NCBI GenBank assembly: GCA_965199725.1
Contig: OZ241321.1
Coordinates: forward strand, 930,001 to 994,000
Length of the DNA stretch: 64,000 nt
Source of the DNA: G965199725 sp965199725
Lineage (GTDB): Bacteria; Pseudomonadota; Gammaproteobacteria; Nitrosococcales; Methylophagaceae
Reading direction: 5' to 3'
The position numbers and the translations under genes are program-made. Below are positions 22,104 to 30,882 of the stretch, one piece after another. The notes beneath the pieces were generated by a model, which searched no databases, was not told where the DNA came from, and worked only from the letters and a program-made list of their open reading frames with translations. Each line of letters starts with the position of its first letter. The first letter of the stretch is position 1.

Positions 22104-22994
22104 CTAGGGTTTTTTCTGTGATGCCTCAATTTTTTTATTAAGTACGTCAATATCATTTTGCAACTCAAAAATAATTTCTTTCATATTGGTGATATCGTCG
22201 CGCAGTTTGCGAGCTTGTTGCTTGTTTCGTGCTATATCTTCCAATAACCCCGGCGCCACTAAGCCAGTAGTATCAGTCTCCCTTTCCCTAATTGCTGCCA
22301 GTGCTGTTGCAATGTCAATAACCAGCCAATCAGTCCTCTCTTTACCTGTTTCAGGATCATAGTAATAAGCCTGTCCTGGCCCTAAAGCAACACGAATCGC
22401 TGGTGCAGAATCCGAGCTACGATTCCCTGGCAACAGCGGGTTTAAACGCTGATCTATCGGCTGACCAGTGATAGGGTCTTTTTCCACATATAGTTGGTGT
22501 ACTAGGCCAAAAATAATGTTGAGCTTGGCATCTCGCACAAACACACGACCAGTAGTTGTTTTCAGTTCTTTCGCCAGAGTACCAGCATGAGATCCAATGG
22601 AAACAAAATTAATGTCTTCGTTTGGCCCTGTCTGACTCAAACCAGCGGAAATTGCTGTGCCCAATATTTGCAACTCACCTAGCGAGAAAAGAGGCATCTC
22701 AACTTCTCTGAATAGTCTTGTTCCACTGACAGTTAATAATTGTAATATGGAGCGTAAATCATCACTGGTCAGTGAAATTGGCTGATCATTGGGCAACGCA
22801 TTTGCCACATCCTGATTAACGATTTTGACATATTGCAATTTTGCCTGCCATAAAGTCCGACCATCCTGAGCCAACAAAATATCATCTTCTGTGAGCTGGC
22901 TGTCTCGCTTAAACGTGCTGCTACAGCCGCTTAACCCAGCAGCCAGCGCAATACTGACTACAGAAATAAAACTTAGCCTGATACTGCTTCGCAT
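22104..22994 (-). CDS. Predicted lipoprotein of unknown function with C-terminal coiled coil
   Basis: A 296-residue protein I do not recognise. A lipoprotein signal peptide ends in the lipobox LSGC (Cys at about residue 24), so the mature protein should be lipid-anchored. The body has GRTLWQAKLQYVKI, GRVFVRDAKLNIIFGLVHQL and LGPGQAYYYDPETGKERTDW. The last roughly 55 residues (LLEDIARNKQQARKLRDDI onward) have heptad-like spacing and look like a coiled coil. It follows gpsA by 12 bp and is probably cotranscribed. No enzymatic motif is evident. An envelope role is only an inference from the anchor and the murJ/gpsA neighbours. Confidence 0.7.
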   Translation of the reverse strand: MRSSIRLSFISVVSIALAAGLSGCSSTFKRDSQLTEDDILLAQDGRTLWQAKLQYVKIVNQDVANALPNDQPISLTSDDLRSILQLLTVSGTRLFREVEMPLFSLGELQILGTAISAGLSQTGPNEDINFVSIGSHAGTLAKELKTTTGRVFVRDAKLNIIFGLVHQLYVEKDPITGQPIDQRLNPLLPGNRSSDSAPAIRVALGPGQAYYYDPETGKERTDWLVIDIATALAAIRERETDTTGLVAPGLLEDIARNKQQARKLRDDITNMKEIIFELQNDIDVLNKKIEASQKKP

Positions 22995-23006
22995 AATGTT
23001 TCCTCT

Positions 23007-24035
23007 TTATTCTTTATATTGTGCCGCTTCAGGCTTTTGCTGACGACAAAGCAAGGCCTTTACTGCTATCTGCGGATTGTGCCCGTTAAATAGTATATTA
23101 CATACTTGCTCAACTATTGGCATTTCTATGTCGGCCTGTTGTGCTCGCCGCAACACTTCACGGGCAGAAGAGATACCCTCAACTGTTTCTGCTTCAGAAA
23201 CAGCTTGTTCCGCTGTCATACCGCCGCCAATAGCTAAACCAAGCTGCCTGTTACGACTTTGATCATCGGTACAGGTCAAGATCACATCACCCACACCTGA
23301 CAAACCAAATATTGTCTCCGTCTGCGCCCCCAGACTGACTGCTAGGCGCAACATTTCGGTCATACCTCTCGTAATCAGGGCAGCCCGTGCATTAGCACCA
23401 TAACCCAAACCATCTGCAATACCTGCGCTGATGGCTAACACATTTTTCACAGCACCACCAATTTGCACACCCAAAGTATCTCGGGTCGTATATGCGCGTA
23501 ATGTAGGGCTGTGTATCGCCGCTGCCAATGTCTGATTAAACCAGTCATCCTGAGATGCAACCGTTATTGCTGTTGGCAAATTTTTTGCCACCTCATTAGC
23601 AAAAGAAGGGCCAGAAATAATTGCTAAAGGATGAGAATCCCCAATAATTGTTGCGGCGATATCAGATAAAAATTGTCCCGTTTTGGGTACCAGCCCCTTT
23701 GTCGCCCAGCTTATTGGCATGCCTTTAGCAATATATGGCTTTATGTTTATTAACACATCAGTAAAAGCACCACTTGGCACAACAACAAGCACATGCGCCG
23801 CTGCACCTAAAGCTGATGTAAAATCGGTGGCAACCGCTAATGTGTCAGGAAAAGGCAACCCTGGTAAGTAGCGTTCATTGCTTTTTTGCGCCTGCATAGA
23901 TGCTGCATGCTTAGCATCCCGCGCCCACAACAAAACATCATGCCCGTTTCTGGCAACGGCAACCGCCAATGCCGTCGCCCAGGCACCCGCACCAACAACA
24001 ACGGTAGGAAACAGATGAGTGGCTTGATCTGACAA
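23007..24035 (-). CDS. gpsA: NAD(P)H-dependent glycerol-3-phosphate dehydrogenase
   Basis: Reduces dihydroxyacetone phosphate to sn-glycerol 3-phosphate for phospholipid synthesis (cytoplasm). At 342 residues it has normal family length. The N-terminal Rossmann motif is VVGAGAWATALAVAVARNGHDV (about 12-33). The catalytic lysine lies in GGAVKNVLAISAGIADGLGYG (about 193-213), with NARAALITRGMTEM and the glycine-rich GLSGVGDVILTCT downstream. It sits 20 bp after secB in the run rhodanese-grxC-secB-gpsA, an arrangement common in gammaproteobacteria. Confidence 0.95.
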   Translation of the reverse strand: MSDQATHLFPTVVVGAGAWATALAVAVARNGHDVLLWARDAKHAASMQAQKSNERYLPGLPFPDTLAVATDFTSALGAAAHVLVVVPSGAFTDVLINIKPYIAKGMPISWATKGLVPKTGQFLSDIAATIIGDSHPLAIISGPSFANEVAKNLPTAITVASQDDWFNQTLAAAIHSPTLRAYTTRDTLGVQIGGAVKNVLAISAGIADGLGYGANARAALITRGMTEMLRLAVSLGAQTETIFGLSGVGDVILTCTDDQSRNRQLGLAIGGGMTAEQAVSEAETVEGISSAREVLRRAQQADIEMPIVEQVCNILFNGHNPQIAVKALLCRQQKPEAAQYKE

Positions 24036-24055
24036 TGGTAGGGATCCGCGGCCTG

Positions 24056-24562
24056 TTAGTGTTTCACCTCTTGATGGCTGCTATCTGCAACATTCTTATC
24101 TTCAGCCTGCTTTTTTGCGTTCTCAATCTGATGCTTGTACAAAGCATCAAAGTTCACTGGCGCAAGCACCAATTGCGGAAATCCGCCTTTTAGCACAATA
24201 TCTGAAATAACCTCTCTGGCGAAAGGAAATAGAGTATTTGGACAATAGCTGCCAACCAAAGGACCCATTTCTTCATCGCTGTATCCAGCTAACAAAAATA
24301 TACCTGCTTGTTTTACTTCGGCCAGAAAAGCAACTTTGTCTCCTGCTTTTGCCGTTACCGTTACTGTCAAGGTAATTTCATGGTTTTCTTCATCAACACG
24401 TACATATTCATTGCCTAACTGTAAATCCAGCTCTGGCTTCCAATCGTCACGAAAAATACTTGGTGTATTTGGCGTTTCAAACGAAATATCTTTGGTATAG
24501 ATTTTCTGAATAATAAACTTAGTTTCTTTTTGGGCTTCTGGCTTTACATTTTCTTCGGCCAT
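24056..24562 (-). CDS. secB: Protein-export chaperone SecB
   Basis: A 168-residue tetrameric chaperone that keeps preproteins unfolded and hands them to SecA. It contains the conserved FIIQKIYTKDISFETPNTP (about 16-34), KAGDKVAFLAEVKQAGIFL (about 73-91) and PNTLFPFAREVISDIVLKGGFPQLVLAPVNFDALY (about 107-141). The acidic N- and lysine-rich C-terminal tails are variable, as usual. It is the neighbour of grxC upstream and gpsA downstream. The TonB receptor, DsbD and other exported proteins in the window are plausible clients. Confidence 0.95.
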   Translation of the reverse strand: MAEENVKPEAQKETKFIIQKIYTKDISFETPNTPSIFRDDWKPELDLQLGNEYVRVDEENHEITLTVTVTAKAGDKVAFLAEVKQAGIFLLAGYSDEEMGPLVGSYCPNTLFPFAREVISDIVLKGGFPQLVLAPVNFDALYKHQIENAKKQAEDKNVADSSHQEVKH

Positions 24563-24583
24563 TTTATATCCTTAAAAATTTAG

Positions 24584-24847
24584 TTAATCAAGATTAGTAA
24601 GTAAGTTGTTTAATCGACTAGATTTATTAATCGCCAATAGATCAGTATATCCGCCTATGACTTCGTTGTTTATAATTATCTGCGGCACAGCCCGCTGCCC
24701 AGTTACTGCTATCATCCGCTCGCGTTTTTTAGCATCGTTATCAATATTAATTTCTTGATATTTAATATTTTTGCTGTCCAAAAACTGCTTTGCCATAGTG
24801 CAATACGGGCAACGGACAGTAGTATATATCTCAACATGTGCCGTCAT
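24584..24847 (-). CDS. grxC: Glutaredoxin 3
   Basis: An 87-residue thiol oxidoreductase using glutathione. The active site CPYC is in TVRCPYCTMAKQFLDSKNI, followed by the cis-proline segment RAVPQIIINNEVIGGYTDL. The open frame extends upstream to 24907, but that would overlap the rhodanese gene. ATG at 24847 gives MTAHVEIYTTV, matching the family start and leaving 13 bp to the preceding gene, so I use it. It is part of the rhodanese-grxC-secB-gpsA run. Confidence 0.93.
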   Translation of the reverse strand: MTAHVEIYTTVRCPYCTMAKQFLDSKNIKYQEINIDNDAKKRERMIAVTGQRAVPQIIINNEVIGGYTDLLAINKSSRLNNLLTNLD

Positions 24848-24860
24848 AACACGTATGCCT

Positions 24861-25346
24861 TTAATTAAATAACGGCAATTTAGCATCTCGCCAGCTATTA
24901 ATACCATCTTTCAATATATAGATATCAACAAACCCTTTGCTGCGCAATTGTTTAGCCACAGCGCCTATTGACTGACCGGCCTCGCACACTAAAATGACAG
25001 GCTGACCAGTAAATTTTAATTTAGCAACCCTATCAGGCAATACTGACAATGGCATGTTGACTGCGTCAACAATATGCGCTTTGGCAAAAACTGGGGCCTC
25101 CCGTACATCCAAAAAAAAGCCTTTTTGTTGATTAACTAACAATACAGCTTGTGCTGGATAAATCACACTGACGCCTGTCAGTTTAACATAGGACAATGTG
25201 AACAAAAGCGCCAAAGACAGCAACACAAACAGTGCTGTCAACAGCCAATGACTAGCAACAAACTCGCCCAAATTCTCCACAATACACCTTAACAATATTG
25301 CAACACGATCTGACTCTAACAGGTAACTAAGCTGGTCCTGTAGCAC
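24861..25346 (-). CDS. Membrane-anchored rhodanese-like protein (YibN type)
   Basis: A 161-residue protein. A membrane segment around residues 33-53 (HWLLTALFVLLSLALLFTL) is followed by a cytoplasmic rhodanese domain with DVREAPVFAKAHIVDAVNMP and the catalytic-loop cysteine in VILVCEAGQSIG (about 121-132). YibN-type proteins stand next to grxC and secB in many gammaproteobacteria; sulfur transfer is the family activity but the physiological acceptor is unknown. It is the first gene of the run and is divergent from gpmI. The exact start is uncertain. Confidence 0.82.
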   Translation of the reverse strand: MLQDQLSYLLESDRVAILLRCIVENLGEFVASHWLLTALFVLLSLALLFTLSYVKLTGVSVIYPAQAVLLVNQQKGFFLDVREAPVFAKAHIVDAVNMPLSVLPDRVAKLKFTGQPVILVCEAGQSIGAVAKQLRSKGFVDIYILKDGINSWRDAKLPLFN

Positions 25347-25665
25347 CTGGCTGATTTGCTGTCTAGGCTGACATCACATCTTTAGGTGGTAAGTAAGCCA
25401 TGTTGGCTTAAATCATAACGCCCTTGCGTAACGGTCATCTAATTGTACAGTATTTTCAATACTTTGCGTGTATTTGCATCAAGCCAGCTTAATAAAACGA
25501 TGCTGCGGCCACTAAAAACACGAGTCAATTTGTTGGGCAGGGCGAACAACCAGAATAATCGCTATGCTAAATTGTGCAAAGGTTTACAACTCTGCTATTG
25601 GTGTTTTAAACTCAACTTATCTTTAAAATGCTGAGGTTATTTGTTGTGTCACAAGGATTTATTCC
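25347..25665. other. Divergent intergenic region, rhodanese gene / gpmI
   Basis: These 319 bp hold no ORF I believe. They must contain the promoters of both flanking operons. An AAGGA lies 9 nt before the gpmI ATG. I see no strong hairpin, operator dyad or RNA gene. Confidence 0.5.
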
Positions 25666-27219
25666 ATGAGCTGCCATTATCGTCCATTGGTGCTAATTAT
25701 CCTCGATGGTTGGGGTTATAGCAGCGATCCAGATCACAACGCAATCTACGGCGCCAATACACCAGTATGGGATAAGTTATGGCAAAATTGCCCGCATACC
25801 TTGATTAGTGCATCCAGTGAAAGCGTTGGTTTACCTGATGGTCAGATGGGGAATTCAGAAGTCGGTCATCTCAATATGGGTGCTGGTCGGATAGTACATC
25901 AGGATATTCTTCGTATTGGCAGCGCTGTCGACTGCGGGTCTTTTTTCAACAACAGCGCGCTGACAACTGCTGTTGATCTTGCGCAAAAAAATAACAAAGC
26001 AATTCATATTATGGGTCTATTATCGCCTGGCGGCGTACATAGTCATGAAACCCATATTCATGCTATGGTTAAGATGGCAGTAAGGCACAATAATCAACGG
26101 GTTTATGTACATGCATTTCTTGATGGTAGAGACACACCACCCAAAAGCGCACGTGCTTCAATAATCAGTCTGACAGAAAAATTTAATCAACTTGGTGGGG
26201 GCCAATTTGCCTCGTTAATAGGTCGCTTTTATGCGATGGATCGCGATCAGCGCTGGGATCGTATCGACAAGGCCTATCGCCTAATAACAGAAGGTGAGGC
26301 AGACTATCAGGTAACTGATGCGATCAGCGGCCTTGATATGGCCTATCAGCGCGGGGAAACTGATGAGTTTGTCAAAGCTACTGCCATTGCTGCTGATAAG
26401 CGGCCTGTTAAAATCAATGATAGTGATGTTGTTATTTTTATGAACTTTCGTTCCGACAGAGCACGACAATTAACCAGTAGCTTTATTACGCCTGATTTTG
26501 ATAGTTTTGCGCGTAAACGCACTATAAGCCTAGCGAGCTTCGTCACACTGACACAATACAAAGAAGATTTTACGTGTCCGGTTGCCTTCCCTCAAAAAAA
26601 GCTGAATAACACGCTGGGCGCACATATATCATCTTTGGGCTTGCGTCAGCTCAGAATTGCTGAAACTGAAAAATATGCACACGTGACTTTTTTCTTTAAT
26701 GGCGGACAAGATGTTGTATATACAGGTGAAGATCGCATTTTGGTGCCTTCCCCTAAAATTGATACCTATGATTTGCAACCAGATATGCATGCTAATAAAG
26801 TGGCGCATAAACTGGTAAACGCGATTTTAAGCAAGCAATACGATCTGGTTATCTGTAATTTTGCCAACGCTGACATGGTCGGTCACAGCGGTTGCTATGC
26901 TGCTGCTGTAAAAGCCATTGAGACCCTAGACAACTGTCTGAGTCTAGTATGGTCAACATTGCAAAAAGTAGGCGGGGAAATGATTATAACCGCCGACCAC
27001 GGCAATGCAGAACTAATGATGAATGCCAAAACAGGTCAGCCCCATACTGCCCACACTAATAATCCAGTGCCCTTTGTTTATGCAGGCCGGGCAGCATCTT
27101 GCGCCAAACAGGGAACATTGGCAGATATTGCGCCAACAATATTATCACTGATGGGTCTGCCCATTCCTGATGAAATGAACGATAATTTGCTGGTCAGCGT
27201 GCGCAATGTTGGTGGTTAA
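25666..27219 (+). CDS. gpmI: 2,3-bisphosphoglycerate-independent phosphoglycerate mutase
   Basis: Interconverts 3- and 2-phosphoglycerate using manganese (cytoplasm). It has 517 residues, the usual length. The N-terminal metal motif is LIILDGWGYS, the phospho-serine lies in GQMGNSEVGHLNMGAGR (about 60-76), then HAFLDGRDTPP and NFRSDRARQL. The C-terminal metal ligands are in ICNFANADMVGHSG and ITADHGNAELM. With gap and pgk elsewhere in the window it completes lower glycolysis. It overlaps envC by 14 bp, the gpmI-envC-ctpA arrangement seen in many gammaproteobacteria. Confidence 0.97.
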   Translation: MSCHYRPLVLIILDGWGYSSDPDHNAIYGANTPVWDKLWQNCPHTLISASSESVGLPDGQMGNSEVGHLNMGAGRIVHQDILRIGSAVDCGSFFNNSALTTAVDLAQKNNKAIHIMGLLSPGGVHSHETHIHAMVKMAVRHNNQRVYVHAFLDGRDTPPKSARASIISLTEKFNQLGGGQFASLIGRFYAMDRDQRWDRIDKAYRLITEGEADYQVTDAISGLDMAYQRGETDEFVKATAIAADKRPVKINDSDVVIFMNFRSDRARQLTSSFITPDFDSFARKRTISLASFVTLTQYKEDFTCPVAFPQKKLNNTLGAHISSLGLRQLRIAETEKYAHVTFFFNGGQDVVYTGEDRILVPSPKIDTYDLQPDMHANKVAHKLVNAILSKQYDLVICNFANADMVGHSGCYAAAVKAIETLDNCLSLVWSTLQKVGGEMIITADHGNAELMMNAKTGQPHTAHTNNPVPFVYAGRAASCAKQGTLADIAPTILSLMGLPIPDEMNDNLLVSVRNVGG

Positions 27220-28351
27220 AAGATATCCATTTTTATGGGCAGTAATAGCCGGGTGGTTGCTATTATTATCCATGTCCTTTTTATGGGCAAATGAAGCCCC
27301 TGATCAAAAATTAAAAGAAGTGCAAGCAGACATTGATACATTGTCTGGGGCGCTGAAAAAAAAAGCAGCAACAAAAGCTAAGCTCTATCAACAATTAAAA
27401 AAACAAAGCGAGGTTATAGCTAAGCTTGGGCAAGAACTATACATACTTAATCAACACATTCAGCAAAATGCTGAGAACCTACAAATACTTAAACAAAAAC
27501 AACGGCAACAGCGTAAATTACGCCTAAAACAATTACAAATGGTTCAAAAACAGCTTCGGGCTGCCTATATTAGTGCACACACTAGTTATTTAAAGGCGCT
27601 ACTAAACCAGGCGAATATAACAAAAATAAGCAGATTCAATATTTATTTTCATTATTTTCACCAAGCGCGCCAGAAGCAGCTGTACAATATTGATACGGTC
27701 CTGCAACGCTTGATCAGTAATCAAAAAAAATTAACCATTGCTCAAGCGCGCCAGAAGCAGCTGTACAATAATAAGCAGAAAAAACAAAAAAAACTGCAGG
27801 AAAGTAACCAATTGCGCACGGCCACACTAGATAAGCTAGATGTTCAGCTAAATAACCAGAACGCCCGCTTAACTGATTTACGTGAACAGAAACTGTCATT
27901 ACAGGCACTGTTAGCATCGCTCTCTACAAAAAAAGTAGTTATTGATGCCCAGTTTGCCAAAAATAAGGGGGTTTTTCCTTGGCCAATAAAAGGAAATATT
28001 GCTGCTCACTATGGCAGTTCACGTAATCTTGGTACAATGACTTGGCAAGGCTTAATGATAAAAGCGCCAGTGGGGGCCAAGGTAATTACTATTGGCGATG
28101 GTCACGTAGTATTCTCTGGCTGGTTACGTGGCTTTGGCCTACTGTTAATTATTGATCATGGCGATCAATACATGACCCTGTATGGCAACAACCAATCGCT
28201 ACTTAAAAAAGTTGGTGACATTGTAAGCGCTGGTGAACCAGTTGCGTTAAGTGGAGAAAAATTGACAGGGCAGTATGGTGGTCTATACTTTGAAATCAGG
28301 CATGCAGGCATTCCTACCAATCCAATACAGTGGTTAGATAAACAAAGTTAA
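27206..28351 (+). CDS. envC: Murein hydrolase activator EnvC (degenerate LytM domain)
   Basis: A 381-residue periplasmic division protein. A signal anchor (residues about 10-28) is followed by a long lysine/glutamine-rich coiled coil (about 30-235) and a C-terminal M23/LytM domain starting near FPWPIKGNIAAHYG. The zinc-binding positions of active LytM enzymes look lost: WQGLMIKAP replaces the usual H-x-G-I-D, and GLYFEIRH has Tyr for the metal His. That fits an EnvC-type activator of amidases rather than an enzyme. It is coupled to gpmI by a 14-bp overlap. A 28-bp perfect direct repeat lies inside the coiled coil. Confidence 0.88.
   Translation: MLVVKRYPFLWAVIAGWLLLLSMSFLWANEAPDQKLKEVQADIDTLSGALKKKAATKAKLYQQLKKQSEVIAKLGQELYILNQHIQQNAENLQILKQKQRQQRKLRLKQLQMVQKQLRAAYISAHTSYLKALLNQANITKISRFNIYFHYFHQARQKQLYNIDTVLQRLISNQKKLTIAQARQKQLYNNKQKKQKKLQESNQLRTATLDKLDVQLNNQNARLTDLREQKLSLQALLASLSTKKVVIDAQFAKNKGVFPWPIKGNIAAHYGSSRNLGTMTWQGLMIKAPVGAKVITIGDGHVVFSGWLRGFGLLLIIDHGDQYMTLYGNNQSLLKKVGDIVSAGEPVALSGEKLTGQYGGLYFEIRHAGIPTNPIQWLDKQS
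27662..27770 (+). repeat. 28-bp in-frame direct repeat within envC
   Basis: The 28 bases at 27662-27689 recur exactly at 27743-27770, offset by 81 bp (27 codons). Both encode QARQKQLYN. The intervening and following sequences are not similar, so this is not a simple 81-bp tandem duplication. Confidence 0.9.
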
Positions 28352-28364
28352 TTTGAGGCAAATT

Positions 28365-29690
28365 ATGAAATTTTCCAAACGTGATCTAGGTTTGATTGGC
28401 ACTGGTATCATTCTTGGCAGTACGCTGATAGTTGGCCAAATAGTATTTGCTGAAAAGACTGATAAAAAAGCAGAATTACCGCTTAATGGTCTGCAAGCAT
28501 TTTCTGAAGCCTTTGGTCGTATCAAAAATAACTACGTTGAAAACGTAGATGACTATGAGTTACTGCAAGATGCTATTCGCGGTATGCTTTCAGGGCTTGA
28601 TCCACACTCATCATATCTGGGTCTTGACGACTTTAATACATTAAGAGAGAACACGTCTGGTGAATTCGGTGGTCTTGGTATTGAAGTGACTATGGAAAAC
28701 GGCTTTGTTAAAGTTATATCCCCTCTTGATGACACCCCTGCAGATCGCGCTGGTGTCCTTGCTGGCGACTTGATTGTTCGCCTGAACAGCGCACCTGTCA
28801 AAGGTATGACCCTTGATGATGCTGTTGGCATAATGCGAGGCAAACCAGGAGATAAGATCTTACTCACTATTGTCCGTGAAACACAAAGCAAGCCAATTAA
28901 AATTGAGCTTACCCGTGCCATTATTAAATTGGAAAGCGTTAAACAAAAAATGCTTGAACCCGATTATGGCTATGTACGAATAAGCGCCTTTTCTAATCCT
29001 ACAGGCGCGAGCATAAAAGCAGCAGTTAAAATACTTACAAAAGAAAATGAAGGTCAACTAAAGGGATTGGTGTTAGATTTGCGCAACAACCCTGGCGGAC
29101 TGCTAACCGCAGCGATTAGTGTATCAGATGCCTTTATCAGCAAAGGGGTGATTGTGTACACTGATGGCCGAATCAAAGATGCCAAACAAAAATTTAATGC
29201 CAAGCCGGGCGATATACTCAAGGGTGCACCAATCGTTGTTTTGGTAAATGGCGGGTCTGCCTCTGCTTCAGAAATTGTCGCTGGTGCTTTACAGGATCAC
29301 CGCAGAGCTATTATTCTGGGCACTAAAACTTTCGGCAAAGGCTCTGTGCAAAGTGTGATACCCCTGGTGGATGGTGCTGCGCTCAAGATGACTACTGCCC
29401 AATATTTCACGCCATCTGGTCGCTCAATTCAGGCCGAAGGTATTGTTCCTGATATTAAGATTGATCGGGTTGAAATTGTCTCATACGACGAGAAAAACGA
29501 ATTTTTACCATTAAGGGAGCGAGACTTATCGAAACATATTGAAAACGGTAGTCCTGAGGAGAGGGAAGGAATACAAAATAATGGGGACGCTGATATAGAA
29601 GAAACTAAATCTATTCCATTGGCCGTATCTGATTATGCACTGTCTGAAGCGCTGAATTTGCTTAAGGGGGTCAATATTCTAAGTCACTGA
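28365..29690 (+). CDS. ctpA: Carboxy-terminal processing serine protease (CtpA/S41)
   Basis: About 441 residues, a periplasmic S41 protease. An N-terminal signal/anchor (GLIGTGIILGSTLIVGQIVF) precedes a PDZ domain (DDTPADRAGVLAGDLIVRLN, about 110-130). The Ser/Lys dyad lies in NGGSASASEIVAGALQDH and GTKTFGKGSVQS. YFTPSGRSIQAEGIVPDI follows. The open frame starts at a TTG (28353), but ATG 28365 has a TGAGG at good spacing, so I use it. It follows envC by 13 bp. Family members trim or degrade envelope proteins and peptidoglycan-hydrolase adaptors. Confidence 0.93.
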   Translation: MKFSKRDLGLIGTGIILGSTLIVGQIVFAEKTDKKAELPLNGLQAFSEAFGRIKNNYVENVDDYELLQDAIRGMLSGLDPHSSYLGLDDFNTLRENTSGEFGGLGIEVTMENGFVKVISPLDDTPADRAGVLAGDLIVRLNSAPVKGMTLDDAVGIMRGKPGDKILLTIVRETQSKPIKIELTRAIIKLESVKQKMLEPDYGYVRISAFSNPTGASIKAAVKILTKENEGQLKGLVLDLRNNPGGLLTAAISVSDAFISKGVIVYTDGRIKDAKQKFNAKPGDILKGAPIVVLVNGGSASASEIVAGALQDHRRAIILGTKTFGKGSVQSVIPLVDGAALKMTTAQYFTPSGRSIQAEGIVPDIKIDRVEIVSYDEKNEFLPLRERDLSKHIENGSPEEREGIQNNGDADIEETKSIPLAVSDYALSEALNLLKGVNILSH

Positions 29691-29781
29691 TAATCACAGT
29701 TCACATCAGCTTCATTTGGCTTAGAGTTTTCTCGGTTCACAGTACATACGGTACTCTATACCCGCTTATATCCTAAATGCT

Positions 29782-30192
29782 TCAATTATCAATGACGTCA
29801 TGCTCAACGTTAAGAATAGTGTTGTCTTTTTCCGTTATACGAATAAGCTGGCCATTAACTTCTGAGCCCATAGCCATTTCAAGCAACCGATAATGTACAT
29901 TGCCCTCAATTTTGGCATGGGATGCAAGCTCAGCGTAATCAGAAACATATACATTGCCTGTAATATGGCCATTACTTAAAAGATTGGAGACACATACCTC
30001 TCCTTCAACTGCGCCATCATCACCTAGAGTAAGCACCGATCCATCGTCACCTGTTGCACTTATATTGCCAGCAACACTACCATCAACACGCAAACCACCA
30101 CTGAAACTAATATCACCTCTAATGTGCGTGTATTGCCCAATAAGCGTATCAATGTGTGCTGATTTCGGTTTATTTTTTTTGTTTTTAAACAT
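29782..30192 (-). CDS. Bactofilin-family polymer-forming protein
   Basis: A 136-residue protein dominated by a right-handed beta-helix core: IDTLIGQYTHIRGDISFSGG, LRVDGSVAGNI, GAVEGEVCVSNLLSNGHITGNVYVSDY, with regular glycine/valine periodicity (about residues 15-110) and short unstructured ends. Bactofilins self-assemble into filaments linked to cell shape and envelope sites. It lies 21 bp after the coiled-coil membrane protein gene. In pseudomonads a similar pair sits beside argC, so the neighbourhood is conserved. Confidence 0.88.
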   Translation of the reverse strand: MFKNKKNKPKSAHIDTLIGQYTHIRGDISFSGGLRVDGSVAGNISATGDDGSVLTLGDDGAVEGEVCVSNLLSNGHITGNVYVSDYAELASHAKIEGNVHYRLLEMAMGSEVNGQLIRITEKDNTILNVEHDVIDN

Positions 30193-30213
30193 GTCTATCT
30201 CCCGTTTAATTCA

Positions 30214-30873
30214 CTAAAGCTGCCAATTAAATGTTTTGGATAATATTTGTTTATTGTGCTGCCTCAAGCTGACAGTTATACTAGAAGGTATTTTTTCAGT
30301 CACTTCTATTTGTCCACTAAGCATTTGAACATGCTCAAGTTCTAGCGCATGTTTGCCAACGACTAGCTGCTCACCTTTGGTATTAAGCATGATAGTGACA
30401 GTGCCAGTAATCGGTTTATTAATACGTTTTCCTTGTGTGACTGCCAGCCGATAGGCGACCTTGTTTGGCTGTTCGGGATCAGTATGTAGGTGAAGCTTGC
30501 GAAATTGTAACTTACTATTACCATTTCCCTGGATGACACCCTGATAAAACAATAATTCTTTTTTTAGCAGTACGATATTGTGTTGCAATCTAGCTACTTG
30601 TTGCTGTAATTGCTTGTTTGTGGCCTGCTGAATAGCCCAAAATTCCCGTTTTTCCATTCTCGCTTGGTCATTGCGGATTAATTGTTCGTTCTTGATAAGC
30701 AATTCACGGTTTTGTTGTTTGAGCGCTTTGATCTGCAAGATCGCTCCTTTGGTTGCCTGATATTGATAAATTGACGATAAAACAACGGCCCCTATCACAG
30801 CCACCAGCACTATCAGCGCATTACGAAAAGGCTTGGGCTGACGACGAATTTCATACTTAGAAAGCGCTGACAT
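30214..30873 (-). CDS. Membrane protein with periplasmic coiled coil, DUF6776-like
   Basis: A 219-residue protein. One N-terminal membrane segment (FRNALIVLVAVIGAVVLSSIY, about 21-41) is followed by a long coiled coil rich in Q, L and K (about 45-110) and a C-terminal beta-rich domain (KLQFRKLHLHTD, YRLAVTQGKRINKPITGTVTI). It resembles the DUF6776 family found between argC and bactofilin genes. Function unknown; with the bactofilin downstream, an envelope scaffold role is an inference. Confidence 0.7.
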   Translation of the reverse strand: MSALSKYEIRRQPKPFRNALIVLVAVIGAVVLSSIYQYQATKGAILQIKALKQQNRELLIKNEQLIRNDQARMEKREFWAIQQATNKQLQQQVARLQHNIVLLKKELLFYQGVIQGNGNSKLQFRKLHLHTDPEQPNKVAYRLAVTQGKRINKPITGTVTIMLNTKGEQLVVGKHALELEHVQMLSGQIEVTEKIPSSITVSLRQHNKQILSKTFNWQL

Positions 30874-30882
30874 GTTTACGGC

